This document shows positions 10,256-18,645 of a stretch of DNA of 64,000 nucleotides, piece by piece. The notes under the pieces are model-generated. The model did not search any database. It was given only the letters and a program-made list of their open reading frames with translations, and was not told where the DNA came from. This DNA comes from Pseudomonas multiresinivorans. Its GTDB lineage: Bacteria > Pseudomonadota > Gammaproteobacteria > Pseudomonadales > Pseudomonadaceae. Made by a program: the position numbers and the translations under genes. Numbering within the stretch: position 1 is the stretch's first letter; the number at the start of each line of letters is the position of its first letter. The DNA lies in contig NZ_CP048833.1 of assembly GCF_012971725.1 (NCBI RefSeq), forward strand, positions 2,666,001-2,730,000, written 5' to 3'.

Positions 10256-10312
10256 GCCGGCCCTTGCGGGGCCGGCGAGCCCCTCGCCACTCCCCCTGAC
10301 ACGGGGGGCTCA
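10256..10312. terminator. Hairpin plus REP-like element after acyl-CoA synthetase
   Basis: A perfect 8-bp stem GCCGGCCC/GGGCCGGC (10256-10276) is followed by a CTCCCCC...GGGGGGCTC palindrome (10280-10312) of the REP-like type seen elsewhere in the window. There is no T tract, so termination is possible but not shown. Confidence 0.45.
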
Positions 10313-10389
10313 GCGCCTTCCGTGATCCTCCCTACCATGCCGGTACAAGCAAGGCACGGTGAAACCGGGCCACCATGGGAGGAATGGAA

Positions 10390-11568
10390 ATGACGAACAA
10401 AGTCGTGGTCGCCGGAGTCGGCATGATCCCCTTCACCAAGCCGGGGGCGAGCCTGAGCTACGACCTGATGGGCGCCCAGGCCGCGCGCCTGGCGCTGGAA
10501 GACGCGGGGGTGAAGTACAGTGCCATCCAGCAGGCCTATGCCGGCTACATCTACGGCGACTCCTGCTGCGGTCAGCGCGCGCTGTACCACGTCGGCCTGA
10601 GTGGCATCGCACTGTTCAACGTCAACAACAACTGCTCCAGTGGCTCGACCGCATTGTTCCTGGCTCGCCAGGCGATTCAGAGCGGCGCCATCGACGTGGC
10701 CCTGGTGCTGGGCTTCGAACAGATGAATCCAGGCGCGCTGAGCAGCCACTACAGCGACCGGCCGAACGCCGCCGACCCCTTCATCGAACGCTGCGACGCG
10801 CTTCTGGACGTCGCCGAGTTGCCCACCGCGTTGCGCATCTTCGGCGGTGCGGGGCTGGCTCACATGCAGCGCTTCGGCACGCCGCTGCAAAGTTTCGCGA
10901 AGATTCGCGCCAAGGCCAGCCGGCATGCCACGCGCAACCCGCTGGCGGTGTTCCGCAAGGAAGTCAGCCCCGAGGACGTGCTCAACGACCAACTGCTCTG
11001 GCCGGGCGTGATGACCCGCCTGATGGCCTGCCCGCCGACTTGCGGGGCCGCCGCCGCGGTGCTCTGCAGCGAGGACTACGCGCGCCGCCATGGTCTGGAT
11101 GCGCGGGTCTGGATCGCCGCCCAGGCGATGACTACCGACGACGGCCGCAGTTTCGAGGAAGACCTGCGCTATGCCGCCGGCTACGGCATGGCTCTGAGCG
11201 CCTCGAAGCAGGTCTACGAGGCGGCCGGCATCGGCGCGGAAGACATCGACGTGGTCGAGTTGCACGACTGCTTCGCGCACAACGAACTGGTCACCTATGA
11301 AGGCCTCGGCCTGTGCCCCGAAGGTGGCGCAGCGAAGTTCATCGACGACGGCGACAACACCTACGGCGGCCGCTACGTGGTCAATCCGTCCGGTGGCCTG
11401 CTGTCGAAGGGTCATCCGATCGGCGCTACCGGCCTTGCCCAGTGCTACGAGCTGACCCAGCAACTGCGCGGCAATGCCGAGCAGCGCCAGGTCGAGGGCG
11501 CCCGCGTGGCACTCCAGCATAACGTCGGGATCGGCGGCGCCTGTGTCGTCACCCTGTACCGCAACTGA
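10390..11568 (+). CDS. SCP-x-type thiolase (acetyl/propionyl-CoA acyltransferase)
   Basis: A 392-residue thiolase-fold enzyme of the lipid-transfer-protein group, which cleaves 3-ketoacyl-CoA, often with branched or sterol-derived chains. All three catalytic elements are present: NNNCSSGS with Cys82, ELHDCFAHNEL, and GGLLSKGHPIGATG. In-frame ATGs occur at 10375 and 10384 too, but GGGAGGA stands 6 bases before the ATG at 10390, and MTNKVVVAGVGMIPF matches the start of its paralogs. Its stop is 8 bases before the next dehydrogenase gene. It is the active partner of the degenerate homolog at 7353, and the two may assemble. Confidence 0.92.
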   Translation: MTNKVVVAGVGMIPFTKPGASLSYDLMGAQAARLALEDAGVKYSAIQQAYAGYIYGDSCCGQRALYHVGLSGIALFNVNNNCSSGSTALFLARQAIQSGAIDVALVLGFEQMNPGALSSHYSDRPNAADPFIERCDALLDVAELPTALRIFGGAGLAHMQRFGTPLQSFAKIRAKASRHATRNPLAVFRKEVSPEDVLNDQLLWPGVMTRLMACPPTCGAAAAVLCSEDYARRHGLDARVWIAAQAMTTDDGRSFEEDLRYAAGYGMALSASKQVYEAAGIGAEDIDVVELHDCFAHNELVTYEGLGLCPEGGAAKFIDDGDNTYGGRYVVNPSGGLLSKGHPIGATGLAQCYELTQQLRGNAEQRQVEGARVALQHNVGIGGACVVTLYRN

Positions 11569-11578
11569 GGAGGCCGCC

Positions 11579-12793
11579 ATGGATTTTCTTCCCGACGCCG
11601 GCCTTGACCAGTTCCGCCAGGAGATCCGCGAGTTCCTGCGCCTGCACCTGCCGGCTGAACTGGCGGGCAAACCGAGCTCCAGCATCCGTTCCGCGCTGCC
11701 CGACCTGGTGCGCTGGCAACGCATCCTCGATGAGCGCGGCTGGGGCGCGCCGTACTGGCCGAAAGAGCATGGCGGCACCGGTTGGAGTGTGCTGCAACGC
11801 CTGGTTTTCGACGAGGAATGCGTTGCTGCCGGTGCACCAACCCTCGACGGCTTCGCGCACAAGTTGCTCGGGCCGGTGATCAATCACTTCGCCAGCGCCG
11901 AACAAAAGGCCGCGCAGATTCCACTGATCCTCAAGGCCGAGCGCCTGTGGTGCCAGGGCTTCTCCGAGCCGGGCTCGGGCTCGGACCTGGCATCGCTGCG
12001 TACCCGCGCCGATCTGGATGGCGATCACTACGTGATCAATGGTCAGAAGATCTGGACCAGCTATGCCCACCAGGCCGACTGGATCTTCCTGCTGGTGCGC
12101 ACTGACTCCAGCGCCCGCAAGCAGGCCGGCATCAGCTTCCTGCTGGTGGACATGAAGACCGCGGGCATCACCGTACGACCGATCCACAGCATCGACGGCT
12201 GCCATCACCTCAACGAGACCTTCTTCGACAACGTCCGTGTGCCGGTGACTAACTGCATCGGCAACGAAGGCGATGGCTGGAAGATCACCAAGTTCCTGCT
12301 CAACAACGAACACGCCACCGCCGCCGACCTGCCGATCCTGCGCCGCTACCTGATGCAACTGCGCCAGTTGGCGCGCAGCCTGCCGGCAGGTGACGGGTGG
12401 CTCGGCGAACAGACAGGGTTCGCCCGGCAACTCGCAGGTTTTGAGGCCGAGGTCGATGCGGTCGCCATGCTGGTCAAGCGCGTGGCGGCGATGGAGCAAG
12501 CCGGCGACCACAGCCCGGCGGCCCACGCCCTGGGGTCGATCCTGAAGGTGCGCGGTACCGAACTGCAGCAGCGCATCACCGAGTTCATGGTGCAAGCGCT
12601 GGGTGACTTCGGCGCCATCGCCTATCCGACTCCTGAGGATCAGCCCGAGGACCCGCCCGGCGCGGAACTGCCGCAGGAAGCGCTGGCCCGTGGCATCGCC
12701 ATGGAAATGTTCTTCCGCCGCGCCTCGACCATCTACGGCGGCACCAGCGAGGTCCAGCGCGGGATCATCGCCAAGATGCTGTTTCAACTCTGA
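11579..12793 (+). CDS. acyl-CoA dehydrogenase, probable catalytic subunit of a pair
   Basis: A 404-residue FadE-family protein. The start at ATG 11579 has GAGGAGG directly upstream, overlapping the end of the thiolase gene region. Flavin/acyl motifs are CQGFSEPGSGSDLASL and GQKIWTSYAHQADW. The C-terminal motif IYGGTSEVQRGIIAK lacks the medium-chain-type base, but LNNEHATAAD is in the helix-G place where a glutamate can serve. Only 15 bases separate it from another acyl-CoA dehydrogenase gene. In sterol catabolism, adjacent fadE genes of this type encode alpha2beta2 enzymes, and this pair could work the same way. The substrate is unknown but is probably bulky. Confidence 0.9.
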   Translation: MDFLPDAGLDQFRQEIREFLRLHLPAELAGKPSSSIRSALPDLVRWQRILDERGWGAPYWPKEHGGTGWSVLQRLVFDEECVAAGAPTLDGFAHKLLGPVINHFASAEQKAAQIPLILKAERLWCQGFSEPGSGSDLASLRTRADLDGDHYVINGQKIWTSYAHQADWIFLLVRTDSSARKQAGISFLLVDMKTAGITVRPIHSIDGCHHLNETFFDNVRVPVTNCIGNEGDGWKITKFLLNNEHATAADLPILRRYLMQLRQLARSLPAGDGWLGEQTGFARQLAGFEAEVDAVAMLVKRVAAMEQAGDHSPAAHALGSILKVRGTELQQRITEFMVQALGDFGAIAYPTPEDQPEDPPGAELPQEALARGIAMEMFFRRASTIYGGTSEVQRGIIAKMLFQL

Positions 12794-12808
12794 ACGGGCC
12801 CAGCAACC

Positions 12809-13984
12809 ATGAATTTCGAACTTTCTTCCGAGCAGCAGATGCTGCAGGACAGCGTGCGCCGCTTCATCGACAAGGAGTACAGCTTCGAGGCTCGCGTCGC
12901 CCGCCTGCAGGCGGGTGAAGGCAGCGATTCCAGCTGGACTACCTTTGCCGAACAGGGCTGGCTCTGTGCCGCACTTCCGGAGGTCCATGGCGGCCTTGGC
13001 GGCAACATTGTCGACAGTGTGGTGATCGCCCAGGAACTGGGTCGCGGACTGGTCCTCGCGCCTTATGCCGGCTGCGCCGTGCTGGCCGCGCAGACCCTGG
13101 TCGCCGCGGCAGCACCTGAACATCAGAAGCGCTGGTTGCCGGCCCTGGCCGATGGCTCCGCACGGCTGGCCCTGGCTTATGCCGAGGTGCAGACCCGTGG
13201 GCTAGTTGAGGGGCAACGCGCTAGCGCGAAACGCCATCCTGGCGGCTATCGGCTGAACGGCCGCAAGACGCTGGTAATGGGCGGCACGCAGGCCAATGCG
13301 TTCATCATTTCCGCGCAGGCGGAGGAGGGCTGCACGCTGTTCCTGGTGGAGGCTGACCTCCCAGGTCTGGGCCTGATCCCGGTACCGCTGCACGACGGCA
13401 GCTGGGTGGTGGAGTTGCAACTGTCGCAGGTCGACGTCAGCGAAGCCGCCGTACTGGGACGACCGGGCGAGGGCCTGGCTGCGCTGCGCCAGGGCATGGC
13501 CCAGGCCACTGCCTGCCTCTGCGCCGAGCTGGTGGGCGGCATGGAGCGGGTCATCGAGATCAGCGCTGACTATCTCAAGGTGCGCCAGCAGTTCGGAGTA
13601 CCCATCGGCAGCTTCCAATCCCTGCAGCATCGCATGGCCGACATGGCAGCTCAGCTTGAGCTGGCACGATCGGCCTTGTTCGTCCTGCTCGATGCCATCG
13701 ACAACCCGCAGATCCACGACCTGCAGCTGCGCACCTCGCAGATCAAGGCGCAGGTCGGCCGCGCGGCTAAGTTCGTCTGCGGGCAGGCCATCCAGTTGCA
13801 TGGCGGGATCGGTACTACCGAGGAGTGCAGCGTCGGCCACTACTTCAAGCGCGCGGTAGTCGCAGACCTGCTCCTGGGCAGCGCTGACAGCCATGAAGCT
13901 TACTGCACCCAGCGGCAGCAGGCGGCCCTCGCGGACGCTGCCATGTCGGCGACGATGAATTCAATGACTTACGGAGAACAATAA
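12809..13984 (+). CDS. acyl-CoA dehydrogenase, probable partner subunit
   Basis: A 391-residue acyl-CoA dehydrogenase-like protein. N-terminal SSEQQMLQDSVRRFIDKEYS and C-terminal LHGGIGTTEECSVGHYFKR are typical. The middle is degenerate: the usual TEPxxGSD motif is replaced by LAYAEVQTRGLVEG. The helix-G segment GMAQATACLCAELVGG offers no obvious catalytic base in the WERL position. That pattern is expected for the non-catalytic half of a heteromeric enzyme with the preceding gene (inference). Its stop codon shares one base with the start of the sulfatase gene (TAATG), so translation of the two is probably coupled. Confidence 0.88.
   Translation: MNFELSSEQQMLQDSVRRFIDKEYSFEARVARLQAGEGSDSSWTTFAEQGWLCAALPEVHGGLGGNIVDSVVIAQELGRGLVLAPYAGCAVLAAQTLVAAAAPEHQKRWLPALADGSARLALAYAEVQTRGLVEGQRASAKRHPGGYRLNGRKTLVMGGTQANAFIISAQAEEGCTLFLVEADLPGLGLIPVPLHDGSWVVELQLSQVDVSEAAVLGRPGEGLAALRQGMAQATACLCAELVGGMERVIEISADYLKVRQQFGVPIGSFQSLQHRMADMAAQLELARSALFVLLDAIDNPQIHDLQLRTSQIKAQVGRAAKFVCGQAIQLHGGIGTTEECSVGHYFKRAVVADLLLGSADSHEAYCTQRQQAALADAAMSATMNSMTYGEQ
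13977..13984 (+). promoter_or_regulatory. Candidate Hfq/Crc (CA) motif at sulfatase start
   Basis: AACAATAA directly between GGAG and the ATG of the alkylsulfatase gene is a perfect AANAANAA match. Binding there would block initiation. It also contains the stop codon of the previous gene. Confidence 0.45.
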
Positions 13985-15987
13985 TGATTTCCCTCACTAC
14001 CTCGGGCATGTGCCGCCGAAATGCCCTGGCGCTCGCCGTCCTGTTGGCATGCACGGGTATGGCCAGCGCAGCGGAGGCGGACAACGGCCCGGCCCTGGCA
14101 AAACCGGCCAGCGCGGCGACCCGTGCCAGCAACGCAGCAGTGCTGCAGGCACTACCGTTCACCGACCGGCAGGACTACGAAGACGCCAGCCGCGGCTTGG
14201 TCGCTGCATTCTCCGGTCAGATCAGGGACGCCAACGGCAAGGTGGTCTGGGATACCCACCAGTACGACTTCCTCAACGCCGAGCAGGCCCCGGATTCGGT
14301 GAACCCGAGTCTCTGGCGGATGGCCCAGCTCAACAGCAACGCCGGGCTGTTCCAGGTTGCCGAGCGCCTCTACCAGGTGCGCGGGATGGACCTGGCGAAC
14401 ATGACGATTATCGAGGGCGACAAGGGCCTGGTGATCATCGATCCGCTGATGACCAGCGAAACGGCGCGCGCCGCCCTCGACCTGTACTACCGTAATCGCC
14501 CGCAGCGTCCGGTGACGGCGGTGATCTATACGCACAGCCATATCGATCACTTCGGTGGCGTTCGCGGAGTCATCGACGAGGCCGATGTGGTCGCCGGCAA
14601 GGTGCAGGTGTACGCGCCAAGCGGCTTCATGGAAGAGGCGGCGAGCGAGAACGTCTTCGCCGGCACCGCGATGTTCCGCCGTGCCCAATATCAGTCAGGC
14701 GGCCTAGTGCCGCGAGGGGACAAAGGGCAGGTGGATACGGGTATCGGCAAGGGCGGCCCAACCGGCGGCAGCATTGGCCTGATCGCCCCGACCGTGCTGA
14801 TCGACAAGTCCAATCAGCAGGTGCGCGTCGATGGCATCGACATCGAGTTCCAGCTGACCCCCGGCAGCGAAGCGCCGGCGGAGATGAACCTGTACCTGCC
14901 GCAGATGCGCGCGCTGTGCATGGCCGAGAACGCCACCCACACCCAGCACAACATCCTCACCCCACGGGGTGCGCTGGTACGTGACGCCAAGGCCTGGGGC
15001 CGCTACCTCGACGACAGCCTGGTGCGCTATGGCGACCGTGCCGACGTGATGTTCGCCCAGCACAACTGGCCGACCTGGGGCGGCGAGCGGATCCGCACGC
15101 TGCTGGCCGACCAGCGCGACATGTATACCTACATCAACGACCACACCCTGCACCTGCTCAACCAGGGCCTGACCCCGACCGAGATTGCAGCAGCGATGCA
15201 GAAGCTGCCGGGCGACCTGGAACGCAAATGGTATAACCGAGGCTACTACGGCTCGCTCAGCTTCAATTCGCGTGCGGTGTACCAGCGCTACATGGGTTTC
15301 TATGACGGCAACCCGGCCAACCTAGACCCCTTGCCGCCGCAGGACGCCGGTACTCGCTATGTCGAGGCGCTGGGTGGCGCGGAGCACGTGCTGGAGCTGA
15401 TGCGCGCCGCGATGGACAAGGGCGATTACCGCTGGGCGGTAGAGCTGGGCAACCACCTGGTTTTCGCCCAACCGGACAATCGTGCGGCCCGTGACGCACA
15501 GGCCGACGCGCTGGAACAGCTGGGCTACCAGGCCGAGAGTTCGTTATGGCGCAACATGTACCTGTCGGCAGCCGTCGAGCTGCGCAATGGAGTGCGCCAG
15601 GCGAGCCTTCGCAAGCCTTCGGCAGATTTGGTCAAGGCGCTGGAGCCGTCGATGTTCTTCGACTACATGGCGGTGCGCCTGAATGCCGAACGGGCGCAAG
15701 GCCACGACATGCAATTGAACTGGACCTTCACCGATCGCAAGCAGAGCTTTGCCCTGACCCTGCGCAACGGCGTGCTGACTTATCGCGAGCACAGTAGCCA
15801 CGTGCACCCCGATGCAGCGCTGAGCATCGACAAGGCCACGCTGGACCGCATCAGCCTCAAGGAGCTGGATTTCCCCTCCGCACTCAAGCAGGGCTTGGCC
15901 AAGGTAGAGGGAGACCCGCGCAAGCTGGGCGAGCTGATGAGCCTGCTGGATGCCTTCACGCCGGACTTCAATATCGCCACGCCCTGA
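13984..15987 (+). CDS. exported alkylsulfatase, metallo-beta-lactamase fold (SdsA-type)
   Basis: A 667-residue class III sulfatase that hydrolyses alkyl sulfate esters to alcohol plus sulfate. An N-terminal signal peptide (ALALAVLLACTGMASA) points to the periplasm or outside. The zinc motif THSHIDHFGG gives His184, His186, Asp188 and His189. Further family motifs are MAENATHTQHNI and the AQHNWPTWG region. The last 120 residues form the SCP-2-like domain typical of SdsA1/Pisa1 enzymes. Size and order match SdsA1 of Pseudomonas aeruginosa. Whether it prefers primary or secondary (inverting) esters cannot be told from sequence. Being the last gene of the beta-oxidation run and translationally coupled to it, it suggests that the pathway's alcohol arrives as a sulfate ester. 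Confidence 0.9.
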   Translation: MISLTTSGMCRRNALALAVLLACTGMASAAEADNGPALAKPASAATRASNAAVLQALPFTDRQDYEDASRGLVAAFSGQIRDANGKVVWDTHQYDFLNAEQAPDSVNPSLWRMAQLNSNAGLFQVAERLYQVRGMDLANMTIIEGDKGLVIIDPLMTSETARAALDLYYRNRPQRPVTAVIYTHSHIDHFGGVRGVIDEADVVAGKVQVYAPSGFMEEAASENVFAGTAMFRRAQYQSGGLVPRGDKGQVDTGIGKGGPTGGSIGLIAPTVLIDKSNQQVRVDGIDIEFQLTPGSEAPAEMNLYLPQMRALCMAENATHTQHNILTPRGALVRDAKAWGRYLDDSLVRYGDRADVMFAQHNWPTWGGERIRTLLADQRDMYTYINDHTLHLLNQGLTPTEIAAAMQKLPGDLERKWYNRGYYGSLSFNSRAVYQRYMGFYDGNPANLDPLPPQDAGTRYVEALGGAEHVLELMRAAMDKGDYRWAVELGNHLVFAQPDNRAARDAQADALEQLGYQAESSLWRNMYLSAAVELRNGVRQASLRKPSADLVKALEPSMFFDYMAVRLNAERAQGHDMQLNWTFTDRKQSFALTLRNGVLTYREHSSHVHPDAALSIDKATLDRISLKELDFPSALKQGLAKVEGDPRKLGELMSLLDAFTPDFNIATP

Positions 15988-16003
15988 TCGTTGCAGGCAA
16001 AAC

Positions 16004-16029
16004 AAAGGCCACCCCACGGTGGCCTTTTT
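16004..16029. terminator. Bidirectional intrinsic terminator
   Basis: A perfect 10-bp stem AAAGGCCACC/GGTGGCCTTT with loop CCAC and a T run on the + side and an A run on the other. It lies between the convergent sulfatase and alcohol dehydrogenase genes and serves both. Confidence 0.9.
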
Positions 16030-16041
16030 CATTTCTGCCAA

Positions 16042-17103
16042 TCAGCGCTGCGCGTCACCTTGCAGGCTGCCCATGTCGATCACGAAGCGGTATTTCACGT
16101 CGTTCTTCTGCAGGCGCTCCAGAGCCGTGTTGATATCCTGTATGGCGATGGTCTCGCACTCCGGCAGGACCTGGTGCTCGGCGCAGAAGTCCAGCAGCTC
16201 CTGAGTGGCCGGCAGGCCGCCCATCAGCGAGCCGGCGATGGACCGGTCATTGATCATCAGCAGCGCACCGTGGATCGGCTCCAGCGGCTCCAGCGCGCCG
16301 ATCAGCACCAGCTTACCGCCACGGGCCAGCAGCATCAGGTAGGGATTGACGTCGTGCCGGCTGGGAATGGTGTCGAGGATGATGTCGAAGCTGGCGTAGG
16401 CAGCCTTCATTGCGGCCGCGTCCTTCGACAGCAGCACGTGCTGGGCACCCAGCGCGCGGGCGTCGTCGGCCTTGTGCGGGGATGTTGTGAGCACCGTCAC
16501 CTCGGCGCCCATCGCCCGCGCCAGCTTGACCGCCAGATGACCGAGCCCGCCCAGGCCGACCACCGCGAGGCGGGTGCCAGCTTGCACGGCATATTTGCGC
16601 AGTGGCTGCCAGACGGTGATGCCGGCGCATAGCAGCGGCGCGGCCCTGGCGGGGTCGAGCGACTCCGGCAGGCGCAGGACGAACTTCTCGCGCACCACGA
16701 TGGATTGCGAGTAGCCGCCGTAGGTCAGGTCGCCGCTGATTCGATCCTTGCCGTTGTAAGTCGGGGTGAACATCGTCGCGCAGAGCTGCTCCTGGCCTTC
16801 CTCGCAGGCCGCGCAGTGCTGGCAGCTGTCGACCATACAGCCGACCGCCACGCTGTCGCCTACCTGGTAGCGGCTGACCGTCGGGCCCACGGCGGTGACC
16901 CGGCCGATGATCTCGTGGCCCGGAACACAGGGAAACACGCTGCTGTTCCAGTCGTTGTGCAGGTAGTGGAGATCCGAGTGGCAGACCCCGCAATGGCTGA
17001 TGGCAATCTGCACGTCATCGTCGCGCAGGTCACGGCGTTGCAGGCGCGTTGGTGCAAGTGGGGCGTGGGCCGCGTGGGCGGCGTAGGCGAGGCAATGGCT
17101 CAT
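16042..17103 (-). CDS. zinc alcohol dehydrogenase, NADP type (YahK/CAD-like)
   Basis: A 353-residue medium-chain dehydrogenase that would interconvert an alcohol and aldehyde. The start at 17103 (MSHCLAYAAH) has CGGAGAAA upstream; an upstream in-frame ATG at 17148 has no comparable site. Catalytic zinc residues lie in SHCGVCHSDLH and PGHEIIG. The structural zinc set CQHCAACEEGQEQLC is complete. The nucleotide site is GLGGLGHLAVKLARAMG. The pattern matches the broad-specificity aldehyde reductase/cinnamyl alcohol dehydrogenase group. It sits downstream of luxC on the same strand, 80 bases after its stop, so it is probably in that transcript and handles the aldehyde made or used by LuxC/LuxE. 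Confidence 0.9.
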   Translation of the reverse strand: MSHCLAYAAHAAHAPLAPTRLQRRDLRDDDVQIAISHCGVCHSDLHYLHNDWNSSVFPCVPGHEIIGRVTAVGPTVSRYQVGDSVAVGCMVDSCQHCAACEEGQEQLCATMFTPTYNGKDRISGDLTYGGYSQSIVVREKFVLRLPESLDPARAAPLLCAGITVWQPLRKYAVQAGTRLAVVGLGGLGHLAVKLARAMGAEVTVLTTSPHKADDARALGAQHVLLSKDAAAMKAAYASFDIILDTIPSRHDVNPYLMLLARGGKLVLIGALEPLEPIHGALLMINDRSIAGSLMGGLPATQELLDFCAEHQVLPECETIAIQDINTALERLQKNDVKYRFVIDMGSLQGDAQR

Positions 17104-17183
17104 GGATTTCTCCGGGCAGGGGATGCGTGTGCCCGGCTTGCCGGGCACGCTGGATTCAAAGGGTGAGAGTCAAGGGGGGAGAG

Positions 17184-18641
17184 TCAAAGGGAAGGGCGCA
17201 GCCAGGGCGCAGCGGTAGTTTCCGGCGAGGCGATCTGGTTGGAGATCCACTTGCCCATGCGTCGCATCGGCTCAATGGCATCCTGCGGCGCCTGCCATTT
17301 CATCGCCGCCGCATAACCCAGCGAGACGATGCGCTGGGCGCCATACAGCGGCAGGATGTTCTTCAGCTCGTCCTTGACCGCTTCGGGATAGACGCCGACG
17401 GTCTGGGTGTAGGCATCCACTGCATCCAGCACCTCGTTCAGCTCGTCGACGGGGACCAGGTTGGCGGTGCGGTCATCGAGCAGGGTGGCAAAGGATACGG
17501 GCTCGGGCAGCTGCGAGCAGATGATCGCGCCTTCGCCGTCCTGGCCGCCGATCACTCGGTACCATTCGTCATCTAGACGCAGCGCGTCGACGTGTGCCTT
17601 CAGCCCCTGGTCGTAGCGCTTGGGCGCAGTGCTCAGGGTATTGGGTAGCGTCTGCAGCGCATCGTAGACATAGCGGCCGAAGGTGTTGAGCCGCTCCAGA
17701 CCTGATTCGTCGGTGCCGCTCTGCACGTAGATGACCCGCGCGCAGACACAGCCTTTCTGGTTCAGCGCGCCGATATCGGTGGCCAGGCGCAGAGCCGCTT
17801 CGCGCATGCACACTTCGCTGGCGAAGGTGTCCTCGCCGATTACACTCGCGCTGCGCTTCGGATCGAGGGAGATCAGCTCCAGACCCGGCTGGATGTAACG
17901 GGTTACATGCTTGAGTGAGGCGAAGCCACCCCAGGCGACGATCTTCTCGATGTTCTGCGGCTGGTAAAGGCGTTGTTCCAGGGACTGGTCGCCACCTTTC
18001 CAGTAGGCGACCGACAGGTGTTTGGTGAGCGGGTGCTCCGGCGCCATCTCGACCATGGTGCGGGCGATGGCCAGCGCGGTGAACGGGTCGTTGGACGGTG
18101 CCTTGATGATGGCGTCGCTGCGCAGCACCATGTTGCGCAGGATGGTCACCAGCGACAGTGGGGCGGCATTGCCGGCGACGATGTGCAGGGTGCGGGAGCC
18201 GAAGCAACGGGTCTCGAGTTCGGTGCCATCGAGCAGGCGCTGGTGGACCCAGCCTTCGAGGTACTTGATGCCGACGGTGCTTTCGACCATTTCCACGATG
18301 AAGTTGCGGTCCAGGTACTGACGCAGGCTCATGTAGGCTGCCTTGACCATGGTCGGGGTCACCGGCGCGGTCTGGTAGGAAAGTTCGCAGGCTTCCTGGA
18401 GAAAGGGGTTGGTCGACAGGTCAAGTCGCTCGGCCAGGGCGCCGGCGTAGTCGAGGATGTCCTCGAAGCTGAGCTGGTACAGATCGGCCAGCTTGGCTGG
18501 ATTGCCCAGTGGCAGCCTGTCGATGTACTGGTGTGCATCCGGGGTCAGGAAGCTCAGGTCGCCGCCACGGCCACCGACTTCGATCAGGTTGTCGGTAATG
18601 ACTTCGCCGCGAATGATCATCGGCGCAATGGGTTTGCTCAT
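17184..18641 (-). CDS. luxC: acyl-CoA reductase, LuxC family
   Basis: A 485-residue member of the LuxC family, which reduces a fatty acyl group to aldehyde with NADPH in bioluminescence. The start is ATG 18641, with GAGGG lying inside the end of luxE; an in-frame ATG 15 bases upstream overlaps luxE. Aldehyde-dehydrogenase-like elements are visible: GNAAPLS near 157, IIKAPSNDP near 178, and a Cys-containing NQKGCVCARV near 294 that should hold the acyl nucleophile (Cys298 or Cys300). No luciferase luxAB, luxD or lux regulators occur in the window. Here it may convert acyl-CoA to aldehyde, or the reverse, for the alcohol-handling part of the cluster. The direction is not decidable from sequence. 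Confidence 0.87.
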   Translation of the reverse strand: MSKPIAPMIIRGEVITDNLIEVGGRGGDLSFLTPDAHQYIDRLPLGNPAKLADLYQLSFEDILDYAGALAERLDLSTNPFLQEACELSYQTAPVTPTMVKAAYMSLRQYLDRNFIVEMVESTVGIKYLEGWVHQRLLDGTELETRCFGSRTLHIVAGNAAPLSLVTILRNMVLRSDAIIKAPSNDPFTALAIARTMVEMAPEHPLTKHLSVAYWKGGDQSLEQRLYQPQNIEKIVAWGGFASLKHVTRYIQPGLELISLDPKRSASVIGEDTFASEVCMREAALRLATDIGALNQKGCVCARVIYVQSGTDESGLERLNTFGRYVYDALQTLPNTLSTAPKRYDQGLKAHVDALRLDDEWYRVIGGQDGEGAIICSQLPEPVSFATLLDDRTANLVPVDELNEVLDAVDAYTQTVGVYPEAVKDELKNILPLYGAQRIVSLGYAAAMKWQAPQDAIEPMRRMGKWISNQIASPETTAAPWLRPSL

Positions 18642-18645
18642 CGGC

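Noticed and set aside
10336..10355. Sigma-54-like GGCACGG before the thiolase gene
   Set aside because: There is no GC of a TTGC element at the required spacing.
17104..17148. N-terminal extension of the Zn alcohol dehydrogenase
   Set aside because: The ATG at 17103 has a good CGGAGAAA site and the added residues do not fit the family.
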